The notes below the pieces were generated by a model. The model was not told where the DNA came from and did not search any database. It saw only the letters and a program-made list of their open reading frames with translations. Made by a program: the position numbers and the translations under genes. This document shows positions 48,499 through 61,724 of a DNA stretch of 64,000 bases, one piece after another. This stretch comes from Meloidogyne chitwoodi (Eukaryota > Nematoda > Chromadorea > Rhabditida > Meloidogynidae), in contig JACZZP010000010.1 of the NCBI GenBank assembly GCA_015183035.1, positions 930,001-994,000 on the forward strand, in the 5' to 3' direction. The first letter of the stretch is position 1. Every line of letters begins with the position of its first letter.

Positions 48499-51400
48499 AT
48501 GCATCAATCTCATCAACACAGCCCTGGACAACTTCCAACATTTAATGAATTGTTAATTAATGAGGTTTTTTTGTTTTCAAAATAATTAAAAATATGTATT
48601 GTTATTTCAGGTTAAATCCCACCCACAACTTTACAATCAACAACATCGTGTATGCACTGATAATGGCGAGAGGAATGTTATTTGGGTAATAATCTAGTTT
48701 ATAAATGATAATTTAAATAGTTGGATTATTATGATTTTATAAACTTTATTTATTAAAATAGTACCTTTGTAATATAATCCTTCTAAATTTTGAATTAAAT
48801 TGAATACTTTAGGAGGTAATTGCTCAACGTATTGATGAATCCGTAAGTGGCGAGTTTGCAAAGAAGCGTTGGTTACAAATGCGTGATCGTTATAGAAAAG
48901 AATTAAAAATGGCTCTTCGAACATCTGTTAAGCCAAAATGGCCGTATTTTGCTAAACTTTCTTGGCTTGACCCTTATTTAAAAGGAGCAAAGTGGGAATA
49001 TTATACATAATTATTGTGATCATTTCTATAATTTTAGGAAAATTGATTCTAATTCACCACAAGGACAATCGAATAATTTACTTGGTGATTTTGGAATTGC
49101 ATCTAATTGTAAGCAACAAGATTTAGCTGGAATGAATGGAATTTTTGTTGCTGCTGAAAACAACGGTATTTCTTAAAAAATATTCAAATATAATTTAAAT
49201 TATTATATTTTAACCCAATCCACATTTGAAATTTTTTGGATATTTTTTAATCTTTTGCTAGATCACAAACTCCAATTTCCTCCACCAACCGTTAATCTGT
49301 TAGAGACATTGATGGCAGCAAGCAGAGAATTTTTAGAACGACAACAATTAAGGCAAGAAAGTGTATGTACTAGTTCTTCATTTTCTAACAATGATATGAA
49401 CAATCAACAACAAAATGTAGAATTATTATCTGATAATGCTACTATTGCTTCTTCATCAGCAAATAGTGATGAAAGCATGGGAGAACAGAATTTTTTCTTA
49501 AAATGTGGCAATAGAGAAACTGAAGTAATGTCAATGACTGGAAGCGAAAATGCTCAATTAATTGACAATGAAAAGGATATTGGTAATGCTGGGGAAGCAA
49601 TAGAAGATGGAAAGGGGGTAAGTTAGTTTTTCGATCGTTTAGTTTAACTTTTTAACGTCCACTTTAAAAGACTATCTTATGAAAAAATTTTTCCTGTTTT
49701 TTTACTTATTTGGATGAGACAGCAACAAAAATTAACCAAAAATAGGATATAACACGAAAATTTTAACCAAAAATGGGAAAAAAATTTCTGGACCATCAAA
49801 TTGTTTCCTCCAACAAAATTCTTCGGCGTAACTGTTTTTAACTCCTTTATTTGTTTCATTATGGAATCAATATAGATAATGAATATTAAATTCTATTGGT
49901 TGTTCCATTTAAATAATTAAAAAAAAACACATTTTTATGTGAATATAAAGTAAAAAAGTACAAAATTTTCTTTATTTATTAGAAATATTTGAAACATCAA
50001 TTACGACATCGTCTTCGCAATTCTCCGAATTTAACTCGTCGTAAATTTGTTGGTGGCAGTGGCAACTTTGTCAAACATCTACAACGCAATCGTCAAAAAT
50101 CCAACAGTGATGATTACAGTGCTATATTATTAAAATCTGGTGAATTTGACATTTCTTCTTTTTGTTCATTGACTGAGAACGGAGGAAATAATAATATTGG
50201 AGATGATAATAATGCTTATTTAGAGGAAGTGGAGACAGCCACATCATTGATTGGTGATAATGAAGATGAAGATTACCTTTTTGCTCGGCTTGTTGTGGCT
50301 AGACTTAAGAAATTTGATCCAAAGAAGCGTAGAGAGGTAAAAATAAATTAAATATTTTTTTAAATTTACTAGCGAAGTTGGCCCTTCGGGCGTCCTTCTA
50401 CGCTAGCAAAAATAAACACAAAAAAACTGAAATAACCAGATCATTAAAGTCATCATACTACAAAATAAACATTTCTAAAGAACAAAACAAAAACCTGAAT
50501 AAACAAACTTTTGTAACAAAATAATTGATCCAAACATTCTTAACCAAAACACAAACATTGCTATAAAATGACAACAGCTTAACTCAAAGAACTAACGCCA
50601 ACGAATAATAGAAATAAAAAAAGAATATGAGGTCGCCCGCCCACCATCCCTGACCTCCCTTACCGCCATAAAACCAAACGGCGTAACCTAAGCCACAACC
50701 AAACGGCGTAACCTAAGCCACAACCAAACGGCGTAACCTAAGCCACAACCAAACGGCGTAACCTAAGCCACAACCAAACGGCGTAACCTAAGCCACAACC
50801 AAACGGCGTAACCTAAGCCACAACCAAACGGCGTAACCTAAGCCACAACCAAACGGCGTAACCTAAGCCACAACCAAACGGCGTAACCTAAGCCACAACC
50901 AAACGGCGTAACCTAAGCCACAACCAAACGGCGTAACCTAAGCCACAACCAAACGGCGTAACCTAAGCCACAACCAAACGGCGTAACCTAAGCCACAACC
51001 AAACGGCGTAACCTAAGCCACAACCAAACGGCGTAACCTAAGCCACAACCAAACGGCGTAACCTAAGCCACAACCAAACGGCGTAACCTAAGCCACAACC
51101 AAACGGCGTAACATCGGCCACAACCAAACGGCGTAACCTAAGCCACAACCAAACGGCGTAACCTAAGCCACAACCAAACGGCGTAACCTAAGCCACAACC
51201 AAACGGCGTAACCTAAGCCACAACCAAACGGCGTAACCTAAGCCACAACCAAACGGCGTAACCTAAGCCACAACCAAACGGCGTAACCTAAGCCACAACC
51301 AAACGGCGTAACCTAAGCCACAACCACCACTCAAGAATGATCAAAAATAAGCGGTTTATATAATATCCAACTGTCAAAAACTGCTATAAAAACCTCTTTT

Positions 51401-51615
51401 TCACTACCCTCAATCATTTGTCTATAAAAAGCCAAACAAACAGACAAACACACAAACATTCTCTTTTATATAATTAATAGATATATTTTTAGATGCGTTC
51501 GCGAATTCATCAATGGTTAGATCAAGAAGAAGATAAAATTGAAATGGCAATAATTGATGAGAAGTTAGAGACACAAACTGTTCAATCAATTGATAGTAAT
51601 GATTTGATGCAATGA
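48499..51615 (+). CDS. MADF-domain (MADF/BESS-like) putative transcription regulator
   Basis: MADF proteins are Myb/SANT-like DNA-binding regulators. ATG at 48499 (MHQSHQHSPGQLPTFNELL), then the MADF domain: LINEVKSHPQLYNQQHRV, VIWEVIAQRIDESVSGEFAK, KRWLQMRDRYRKELKMAL, and WPYFAKLSWLDPYLKG. The spacing of aromatic residues fits the family. A long low-complexity middle (Ser/Asn/Gln, exon 49261-49619) leads to a basic stretch (LKHQLRHRLRNSPNLTRRKF). A C-terminal helix DYLFARLVVARLKKFDPKKR continues across the last intron into EMRSRIHQWLDQEEDKIEMA and resembles a BESS motif. TGA at 51613-51615. The last intron (about 50336-51494) carries a 650-bp minisatellite, while the others are short. The family assignment is from motif pattern only. 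Confidence 0.85.
50369..50406. repeat. 38-bp hairpin next to the intronic minisatellite
   Basis: CTAGCG at 50369-50374 pairs with CGCTAG at 50401-50406, flanking AAG/CTT and an inner GCCC-TTC-GGGC stem. It is a GC-rich palindrome in an otherwise AT-rich intron, about 265 bp upstream of the tandem array. Confidence 0.6.
50672..51321. repeat. 25-bp minisatellite, 26 copies
   Basis: The unit reads AACCAAACGG-CGTAACCTAA-GCCAC. From 50672 to 51321 there are exactly 26 head-to-tail copies (650 bp), all apparently identical except copy 18 (51097-51121), which has ACATCGG in place of ACCTAAG. The unit has no internal spacer, so this is not a CRISPR array. Because 25 is not a multiple of three, it cannot be a coding repeat in one frame. 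It lies wholly inside the last intron of the MADF gene and is much richer in GC than its surroundings. Confidence 0.95.
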
Positions 51616-52999
51616 CTGTATAAATAACATTCACCTTTTTTCATTTGAAAAATTTCAATTTAATTTTGTTTAAGTCTATTCTTTAATTCTTTCCTCATCG
51701 GTCCTAATTCTAATTAACACTCATTTTAATTCTAAAGCCGAAGTTTGAGCATTAAAATTTTCTTTGACAACCGAGATTATATCTCGATCTTTTTAGATTT
51801 TTTAATAATTCTGTACTCGAGAGGTAGTACTTAGCAATTTTTTAAATAAACTTCGTTTACTAACTGCGCAAATTTTGGCTTATGTTTTTGATTGGAAGTC
51901 CCCTAATATTATAATTGCTCAATATAAACCTTGTGATTGCCATTTTATTTAAACACCTGATTCTATTTCCTCAACTGTTGTCTATAAATATTTGATAATA
52001 TTTACTTTTTTTGATAAATTAATTATAATATTGTTGTAAGTTTTAAAAATTTGTTTAATCATGTTTTTTTCTTCTTTTATATTTCATTTTCTATATACCT
52101 AGAATATTACCTATATTATTCCATTAAATATTTTTTAAAACAAAAAATATTAATAATATTTTTCTGAAAATATTATTTGATTACTTTTTCATTTATTTTG
52201 GTAATTTTATCCAACACGCCATCTTGTGTTGAATAAAATGTTTTGGAGAAAGAGTTGGCCGTCAAGAGGTATATACTTAGAGAAGAAGCACACATTTAAT
52301 AGGGACAAAGCTTTGCAACTGAATTAGAATGTTGACTGTGTAAATGAGTTTTTGTTTTTAATTTTCACACAAATAATCATTTACCTCAATAAAATAAAAG
52401 CAAATAATCATTTTTTCTTTAAGCCACACATTTTAAGTTTTAATATAAAAAAATTTAATTGTTTTTGAAGTACCTAGTTCTGTAGAAACTAGTCTGACAA
52501 AAAATATACACACTTTTAGTTATCGTAAACTTTGATGAGGAAATAGTATAATTTAAAATAAAATAAATAATTTTAACTCTCAACAGGATTGGGTCTCATT
52601 CGGAATTGCTGTTGAACTTTATTAATAATTTGACATTCTCTTGCTAAAAGAGAAATTAATAGTTTTTGCCAAAAATTATGTAATTGAAAAGTTTATTTTT
52701 GTATTATTTACATTATTTTTGTTTTTTTTTTTACAACAGATGGTTTTAACACAAAACTATATTTTTGTTATTAAAAAAAATAATTTTATAAATTTATTGG
52801 TTAGTATATAAAATGGAGAATAAAGAGGCGGGACATATACTTATTTATTTGTTTTACCAAAATATTCCTTCAAATCATTATTTAGCTTTTCTTATTAAAT
52901 AAAAACATGAGATTATTTACAATTATTATATTTATTTTTATAATTATAATTTAATATTTTTTATAATTTAAAAAATTATTTCTTTTTTAATACACAGAA
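51616..52999. other. Intergenic region between MADF and DM-domain genes
   Basis: About 1.4 kb, AT-rich, holding the MADF 3' UTR and the upstream region of the DM-domain gene. A T-rich run ending TACACAG at 52997, three bases before the next ATG, is a good trans-splice acceptor. Nothing else recognised. Confidence 0.65.
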
Positions 53000-54609
53000 A
53001 TGAAAGAAAATGAAATTAATTATTTAAATAAATGTTCTCAAAATATTCCATCACAAAATATTTCTAATAATAATTCAGTAGTAAATAGTATAGAATTGGA
53101 ACGAATACTTCGTTTACGTGCTGAACGTGTTCAAAGAACACCAAAATGTGCTAGGGTTAAAAAAAATTAAAACAAATAAATAATATTTTTTAGTGTCGAA
53201 ATCATGGTGATGTTTCTGTTCTTAAAGGTCAATTAAAAATATTTAAAAAATATTTGATTTAAAGTATTTATTAATGGATTTTTTGGAAATTACCTTCTCT
53301 TATTATTGTAATTAATTAATTATACTCCGTTTATATAACACATATCCTCATCATAAAAAATACTTTCAAAAATTAAAATAATTTTCTTAAAAATTAAATA
53401 AAAATAATTAAAAAGGGCATAAACGTAACTGTCCATGGAAAGATTGTACATGTGCCAAATGTACACTTATAGCAGAACGTCAAAGAGTAATGGCTGCTCA
53501 AGTTGCTTTGCGAAGGCAGCAATCACAGGAAGAAAAAGAAGCAGTAAAAATTATTTTAAAATATTTTTTTTTTAATAAAAAATATAGCAAGAACTTGGTT
53601 TACTTCTTGGTATTAATTCTGCTTCTGAAATTCTTGCATTAATTCGACGTACAAGAGCAGAAGCTTCATCAATAGAAAAACAAAATATTTCAAAAAAAGA
53701 AGAAAATAAAAAAGAGAAAATAAATATTAAAAAATGCTGTTTAATTAATAATAATGGTAAGAGAAATTTTAAATTTTTATTTACATTAAAGGAGAAAGAG
53801 AGAAATTAATAAATAAATAAAGGATTACTGTAGTTCTTTTCCTTAAAATTAAATTATTTTTATTTAATTTTTTCCACATTTATGCCTTTTAAGTAGCAAT
53901 TAAAATAAGAATCAAAAATCAAAATATTTATAAAAATATTTAAGCCAATCCTTCTAATACTCTTTTCTCTAAATTTTAAATAAATAATCCCCAATTGACC
54001 GAAAGACTAAAAATAATAATTTTTTTTTAAATATAAATTAATTAATATTTAGTAAGAATCTAAAATAATTAATTAATAAAAATAATATTATTTTTTATTT
54101 TATTTTAATATTTTAGAATTTGGTAATAATAAAACATACAATAATACCTTAACAACATTACAAATAAATAAAAGAAAGAAAAATAAAAATTTAATTGTAA
54201 TGACTGAAAAAACAGAAAATAATAATAAAAAGGTTTATTTTAAAATAAATTAAAAAAAATTAAAATTTAATAGAATATTCAAAATTTAATAGAATTTCAA
54301 AATCAACAAAAAATTAAAGAAAATAATAAATTTTCTATTAATTCAATTAATAATAATAATAATCAACAATCATCATCTTCAATTAATATTTTACCTTCTT
54401 TAACATTTCCTTTTTTTAATAATTCAATTTTACCTTTTAATCCTTTTTTTCAATTTCCATTTCATTCTGCAACAGCTATGGCTTCTTCTTCTTCTTCTTC
54501 TATTTTGTTTCAAAATAATAATAATATAGAAGAAGAACAACAAAATAATATTGAAAAAGGTGAAAGTTCTTCAGAAACAACACCTGCACAACAAACAGAT
54601 TTTTGTTAA
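53000..54609 (+). CDS. DM-domain (doublesex/mab-3/DMRT family) transcription factor
   Basis: DM factors bind DNA through intertwined CCHC and HCCC zinc sites and control sexual and neuronal differentiation. ATG at 53000 opens [19 protein letters not shown]. The DM domain spans three exons: [20 protein letters not shown], then [20 protein letters not shown] and [20 protein letters not shown]. All zinc ligands and the recognition-helix core are present. It continues [20 protein letters not shown], a Lys/Asn-rich region, and a Gln/Asn/Ser/Phe-rich tail ending [12 protein letters not shown] 54607-54609. I see no DMA domain, so assignment to one DMRT subgroup is not safe. [10 protein letters not shown] and KRNCPWKD differ from the very common NHGVVSWLKG and KRYCRW. 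Confidence 0.92.
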
Positions 54610-55180
54610 AAATAATATTATTTTTCTATATGTCATTTAATTCTTTTTTGTAAAAATCGTTTTATTAACTAATTAAAAAATAAGTTTTCAACATGTTAAT
54701 ATTTAATTTTAAATAAATTTTATAATTAGAATGTTTAAAAACTGATTCATTTAAAGTAAAAAAACAATAATATACCTAATATATAACATTTTATTTTTTA
54801 ATTACTGTATGTAAAAAATAAAAAAGTACAATACCTATTTTATCATTGTGGAAAAATAACTTCTATTTAATTAATAGAAAGTGTCAAAAATTAATTGAAT
54901 AAAATTTTTAAAATATTTTGTAATTAAATGAAAATATTAAAAAAGAAAAAAGATAAAATTGTAGAAAAAAAACAATTTTTTGGACAAAAAATATTTTTTA
55001 GAAAGGCATAAGAAAATTATTTTTAAATAAAAACATCACATTATTAAAATATCATTGCGAGCATTCCAACCCCAATTTGCTTTTTTATTTAAAAGAAAAA
55101 ATAAAATAAATTTATAAATAAATTAAAAATAGCTATTATTGGAGGGAAAGTTCGCACGATTATTTTTAAATTTAATTTAT
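54610..55180. other. Convergent spacer between DM-domain and collagen IV genes
   Basis: AT-rich, 571 bp, should contain both 3' UTRs. No gene or repeat recognised. Confidence 0.7.
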
Positions 55181-58100
55181 CTATTGCCAAATTTGTCTAC
55201 TTTTTTGACAAACTTGACATCTTGAAATTCTATCTTTGAGTCCACCAGCTTTTAATGTTTGAGGCATTGGTTTTCGAAATTGATTTTGCTTAATTAATTA
55301 TTTTTAATAATTTAATTTTATAATTACTTGTCCAACAATTGCCAACCAAAAGCCATGATTTGTAGCATAATAATTACAAGTCCCTTTTCCATGGCATTCA
55401 ATAAATGGAACAGAATAAAATTCTTCTAGACAACTTCCAGGAGATTCAAAATTTTGACCAGTCCCTTCAGCACCAGCAGCGGTATGCTTTTTAATTTATT
55501 TTTAATTTAAAATATAACAAAAATAACCATAGCAAAGCTATAGCCTTTCCATAAAGGTTGCCAACCAGATGGACATTCTGGCACATAATTATCTTGTGAA
55601 TGAATAGCCATTGACTGAGTTGGACTTTCACAAACTGAACAACGAGAAATATGTTCCCTTAAAGCTTCTCCTGTCATCTAAAAATTTTAAAATTAAAAAT
55701 TAAAATTTAAAAATAACTGGAGTCATCATTTGATTCATTGGTTTTCCAGTTCCCAACCAAAAGGAATAATCATTACGACTACTAAAATGGCAAACTTCTT
55801 TTAAATTACAGAATACAAAAGGCATTGTTGAAAATTTTGGTAAACATGAACCTTAAGATTTTTTTAATTTTTTTTAAATTAAAAAAATTTTTTACCAGGT
55901 GTGCCCAAATCTTGTCCAGCAGCTCTTCCATTTCCTTGAACATATAAAAGAGAATAACCAGCCCAAAGTTGCTGCATTCCATCTGGGCATACAGGAACTT
56001 GTGTACTTTGAGAATGTTTGGTTATTGTAAATCCTCTAGATGGGGCTATTCCGCTAAAAATAATTTTAATTTATATTTAATTAAAAATATTATTTACCCA
56101 GGTGGCCCATGAAACCCAATTAGTCCTGGTGCTCCAGGCCTGCCTTCACGTCCAACAACACCAGGAATGCCATTCATTCCAGCTTCTCCTTTAGGACCTA
56201 TATAACCTGGAGGCCCAGATTCGCCAATTTGTCCTTTTCTGCCGGGATAGCCTGCTGGACCTGGTGGCCCAGGAAGTCCAGGAATGCCTTGCAGACCTTT
56301 TATTCCCGGAATACCAGGAAGTCCATATTCTCCTGATAAACCGCGTGGAGAATGTTCTTCCTATTTTTTAATAAAAATATTTATTTTTTATATTATTTAA
56401 CAGACCAAACTAAACGGAGCTTGAATACCAGGCAAGCCAGGAAATCCTTGATCTCCAGGCAAGCCTCTAGGCCCTTGAATTCCTGGAAGACCTAGCATTC
56501 CTCTTTCGCCTTTCATTCCATTAATGCCTGGAAAACCGTCAACACCTCTATCTCCGGGCGATCCACGAATGCCCTCAGTGCCAATATCACCCTTAAAATT
56601 AATTTTTCAAAGGTAAATTTTATAAAATAACTCTCTGTCCAGGAAAGCCGGGACCACCAGATCCGCCAGGAAAACCTGTTTGACCATCCAAGTTTGGCTG
56701 CCCTTTAGGTCCTGGAGGTCCTTGAGGACCAGGAAGGCCTGGTAATCCATCTTGACCTCTACGACCTGTAAATAAATAAAAAAATTAATTAATATCAATT
56801 ACTATATCTCTTACCTGGTTTTCCATCAATACCACGCAATCCATGCTCCCCAAGCATTCCTTCTAGTCCAGGTTCACCTCTCTCTCCAGGAAATCCAGGA
56901 GCACCAGGATAACCATCATCACCACTCATACCGGGTATTCCGGGCAGTCCAGGAAGTCCATCAGGTCCAGAAATACCTTCATCTCCTTTCTCTCCAGGTG
57001 TTCCAATAATTCCACTACCATCCAGTCCACGAAGACCAGTATCACCTTGAGGACCTTTAACTCCAGGTATTCCATCTTTTCCAGATAATCCAGGAAAGCC
57101 TGGGGTACCAGCCTCACCACACATTCCTTTAGTTCCAGGTAAACCAGTAAGGCCAACATCTCCAGGTTGACCTGATATACCAATAAAACCAGAATCACCC
57201 TACAAAAAGAAAGAAAGTAGGCCTGACCTCATTTAAAAATAATAATTTTATTAATAAAATTAACAAACAGGCATTCCAACAGGACCAGGCATTCCATTCA
57301 ATCCTGGATATCCAGGTTCACCAGGTAAACCAGCAAATCCTTGAGCTCCAGGAATTCCTTGCAATCCAAGTATTCCTACATCTCCACGTTGGCCTTTTTC
57401 ACCATTAAAACCAGGTGCTCCCTTATTTTAAAATAATTATTCAATTAATATAAAAAATACATCAATTCCAATTATTCCATCAAGTCCACGAAATCCAGGC
57501 TCTCCAATATCTCCTTTTAATCCTGGAGCTCCAAGTAATCCATCTAATCCTGGTTTTCCAGCCAATCCAGGCACTCCTATTTCGCCTTTGAATCCAGGCA
57601 GTCCAGTAGTACCAGGAAGGCCGGGTAAACCAGATTGGCCAGGAATTCCTTCAAATCCAAATTCTCCAGGCTGGCCTTTTGGGCCTGGAAGTCCCTAGAA
57701 AAGAAATTTTGATTTTAAATGTACTAATAATAAAAGTACTGGAATTATTGGTCCAGGCACTCCTTTTTCTCCTTTTAAACCATCCAATCCTCGTTCACCC
57801 ATTGGACCAATCATTCCATCTAGTCCAGGAACTCCGTCATCTCCTAACATTCCAGGCTGTCCTGGTAATCCATTAACACCTCTCAAGCCAACAATTCCTG
57901 ATAATCCAGAATCTCCACGATCACCGGACAGGCCAGGAATGCCATCTTTTCCAGGAAGACCAGGATATCCTTTAAATATAGAATTATTTGGTATTTTTGT
58001 ATATTACTTTATTACCATTATCACCAGGCAATCCTTTTGATCCTTGGAATCCATCTCTTCCAGGAAAACCTTGAAGACCTATTGGACCAGGTAATCCTGG

Positions 58101-61100
58101 AATTCCACTTTCGCCAGGTTCACCATGTAATCCAGGAAAGCCAATAGACCCTTCTTCACCAACTTGGCCAGGGCTACCAGATAAGCCAGGTTTTCCCTAT
58201 AAACAATATAATTTTTAATTAATTATTGGAAACTAACAGGAATTCCAGGTAATCCACTTATACCAATCTCTCCTTTTTCTCCAAAAACTCCTGGGATTCC
58301 AGGCAGTCCTACTTCTCCTTTTTGACCATCTAAACCAGGCACTCCTGGTGCACCAGGTCGGCCATTCTTGCCCGGTATTCCAGAAAGTCCTGTTTTAAAA
58401 TTTATTTAAAGTTTTGCATAATCAACTGACCTTTCTCGCCTATAGGCCCTGGCATTCCAATAAGTCCTTCTCGTCCAGGTTCTCCTGGTCTTCCTATTAA
58501 TCCTTGTGCTCCTGGCTGACCATCAGGGCCAGGCATTCCAGATTCGCCTTTACCTCCAGGATAGCCTGCCAATCCTGTCAAACCATATCCGGCATCACCG
58601 GTAGTACCTAAATGACAATATTAAAACTCAGATTCAAAAAGTATTATAACCTTTCAATCCTATCAATCCATCTATTCCATCATCACCAATATCACCTTTT
58701 TCTCCTTCAAATCCAGGCGATCCTTGACGTCCAGGTAATCCTTGTGGCCCTTGAGGACCAATACGTCCATTTTTTCCAGGAATTCCTGCCAATCCTTTTT
58801 CTCCAAGCATTCCAGGAATTCCTTCAGCACCAGGTCGTCCTTGCAATCCTGGTGAACCGGGAAGACCACGTTCGCCTTTTTCACCGGGAATTCCATAAAG
58901 TCCTTGTCGACCATGTTTTTCTGACATATCGAAGAGTTCTTCAAGAATTATTGGCATTTCTCCAGGACTGCCTATAAAATAAATTGAAATAAAAATTTAT
59001 AAAAATAATTTGAAGTAATAAAACCTCACCTTGTAGGCCAGGTTGTCCAGGCAAACCGGCATCTCCTTGTATTCCTTGAGAGCCTTCTTCACCTGGTGCT
59101 CCTGGTAATGAATCGCCTGGAGGTCCAACCTGTCCAGGCAATCCCATCAATCCTTCACGACCTCTTTTTCCAGGTATTCCAGCAACTCCTTTTTCGCCAA
59201 TTGGACCATAGACTCCAGGCACTCCAGGTTGCCCTGGCAACCCATCTTTACCGGGAAGACCAGCAAGTCCAGTTAGACCGGACATTCCTCGCTCTCCTTT
59301 TTCTCCCTGAACACCTGGTGGATTTTCAAGTGGTCCAAGAACATCTCCAGCTTCACCTTTTAATCCAGGATATCCAGGAAGACCAGGCAGGCCATCAGAA
59401 CCCTTTAAATAATAATTATTAAAATCAATAATTAAATAAAAAATTACAGATAATCCTACAGGACCAGGAAATCCATACTTTCCAGGCGTTCCTTTTGCTC
59501 CCGGTAATCCAACAACTCCATTAGGACCAAGCTGTCCACGCCAGCCTTCTTGTCCACTGTCGCCTGACTCTCCTTTTTCTCCAGGTAATCCATCAGGACA
59601 AAAGCCACAGTCATCTCCGCGAATTCCAGGTAATCCTAGAGGACCAGGTTGACCAGGGAGTCCTATTCGTCCATTATCACCAGGCAGTCCTTGCATTCCT
59701 GGTTGGCCTGGAGGGCCGACTTTATTTACGCCAGTGCCTGGAAATCCTTTTAGGCCAATTGGACCAACATCTCCAACATCTCCAGGCATGCCTGGGAATC
59801 CATCTAATCCTGATAATCCATCAAGGCCTAAAACAAAAGAAATATTAAATTCAAATAAATTCTTGTTACCTGGCGGTCCTTGAATATCGTAACCGGGCAA
59901 TCCTTGCTCTCCAGGAATTCCAACCGCACCAGGTTTTCCAGGCCTTCCTGATTCACCAAAATAGCCAGGAAACCCATCTTCACCACGTGCACCTTTTTCA
60001 CTGAAACCAGGCGGTCCAGACAGACCTGGCGTACCCGGAGGCCCAGGTTCTCCTACAGCACCTCTTGAACCAACTGCACCCATTAGACCGTTATTTCCTT
60101 AAATAAATATTAAATTTAATTTTTAAAAAATTTTATATTTTCCACAACCTGGCTGGCCCTTTTCTCCCGGAATTCCGTCAACGCCTTGAACTCCACGTGT
60201 TCCTGGAGCTCCATGTCCTTCGCCAAAAGGTCCGGGTGGACCAGCATCTCCTTCAGGGCCATATCGTCCAGAATGTCCAAGGTCACCAGCACTGCCTTTC
60301 TCTCCCAGATAACCAGGCATTCTTTAAAAATAACAATAATTTGTTTTTATTTTATTTAAACTAAACTACTATAAATCTTTTAAAAATTTACCCAGACAAT
60401 CCTGATGTGCCTTTTTCACCTTTTATGCCCATTGAACCAAAATCACCGTCTTTTCCTTTTTTGCCCTATAAATAAACTTTATTTCTTTTAACTAAAACTA
60501 AATAATTTACTCTATTTCCGGCATCTCCAAAATCACCCTTTTGCCCTTTAAGACCATGATATCCTGGAGGACCATCAAATCCTGGCATTCCTGGTGGACC
60601 AACAGGGCCAACACGTCCTTTCTCTCCTTTTTCTCCATGTTGTCCGGAAGGTCCTTGAATAACTTCACTTTCCTCAGGACTTAATAAAGAACTGGCCAAA
60701 AATCCTGGAGGCCCAGGGGGTCCTTAAGTACAATAAAGTTAATTTCTTCTTTTTTATACAAATTACCTGTTTGTCCCTGTTTGCCTTTTTCTCCTTTTAA
60801 TCCGGGTGTACGTATTCCCATTCTGCCTTTCTCTCCTTGTGGACCTGGAAATCCAAGCGGTCCATACGATCCTTGATCACCGCGAGATCCTTTTAATCCA
60901 GGGACTCCATCTTTGCCAGGATAGCCTTTAAAAATTATATAATTAATATTCCTTATTTAATTAATTCTACAAAAAATTAAATTACCAGGTAAGCCAGGAA
61001 TCCCTGATTCTCCACGTGCTCCTTTTATTCCTTCAGAATTTATTCCTCCTTCTCCAGGGAGTCCGGGATATCCATGTCTTCCTGATTCACCAGGAGGCCC

Positions 61101-61724
61101 TCTTTGTCCAGAAGGACCTGTCATGCCTGGAATTCCATGTAATCCCTAAAAAACATTTTTTTATTTTTAACACAACACAATTTAAAATTATTTACATCTG
61201 TTCCATTACAACCAGGTGGCCCCATCTCTCCAGGAAGTCCCGATAATCCATCCAATCCTGACATTCCTTCACGGCCAGGTGCCCCAGGCAGTCCACGATC
61301 ACCACGAGCTCCTTTTGGGCCAATATCACCAAAATCTCCTTCTGATCCTTGCATTCCCTCCACTCCATTAGTACCTTCTGGGCCATCAATGCCTGGTGTT
61401 CCATGAAAGCCACGTTTGCCTGGATAGCCAGGAATTCCCTTAATAAAAGATATTTTAAATTAAAATAAATATTTTTAAAACTTGTTCTCCTTTTTGTCCT
61501 GGACATATACAAGGAGGTGAACAACCTTTACATGCTGTAAACATTTCCACTTTATTTAACCTTTCAAGTAGAATAATTAAAGAAAAAATTAAATTAATTA
61601 AATATTTTGTAGTTTTATTATTTAATAAATATTTTCTTTTTTCTTCATTAATAATAATTTTATTTTTAATTTTTATTCTTTTTGTTTGGTCATTCATTGT
61701 TATGTTCTTATTGTCCTTTTGCAT
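55181..61724 (-). CDS. emb-9: Type IV collagen alpha1-like chain (basement membrane)
   Basis: Collagen IV forms the basement-membrane network. On the minus strand the N-terminus has a hydrophobic signal ([11 protein letters not shown]) and the 7S cysteine cluster [18 protein letters not shown] long interrupted Gly-X-Y triple helix over many exons (about 61440-56100) follows. The NC1 domain of two C4 repeats (about 56050-55181) reads [100 protein letters not shown], ending [14 protein letters not shown] with TAG 55181-55183. SCLEEF plus PFIECHG.GTCNYYA is the alpha1 pattern (alpha2 has LEDF and ECNG), so emb-9 is preferred to let-2. The first Met (61724) gives a long basic lead before the signal; Met at 61697 is an alternative. 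One RGD lies near 61298-61306. Confidence 0.92.

Noticed and set aside
50672..51321. CRISPR-like regular repeats
   Set aside because: The 25-bp units abut without spacers and lie in a eukaryotic intron; this is a minisatellite.
50672..51321. Interstitial telomere
   Set aside because: Only eight bases per 25-bp unit match the nematode telomere repeat; no run of TTAGGC is present.
58612..59422. Long plus-strand frames opposite the collagen gene
   Set aside because: Antisense shadows of the Gly-X-Y repeat; collagen codon periodicity keeps the other strand open.
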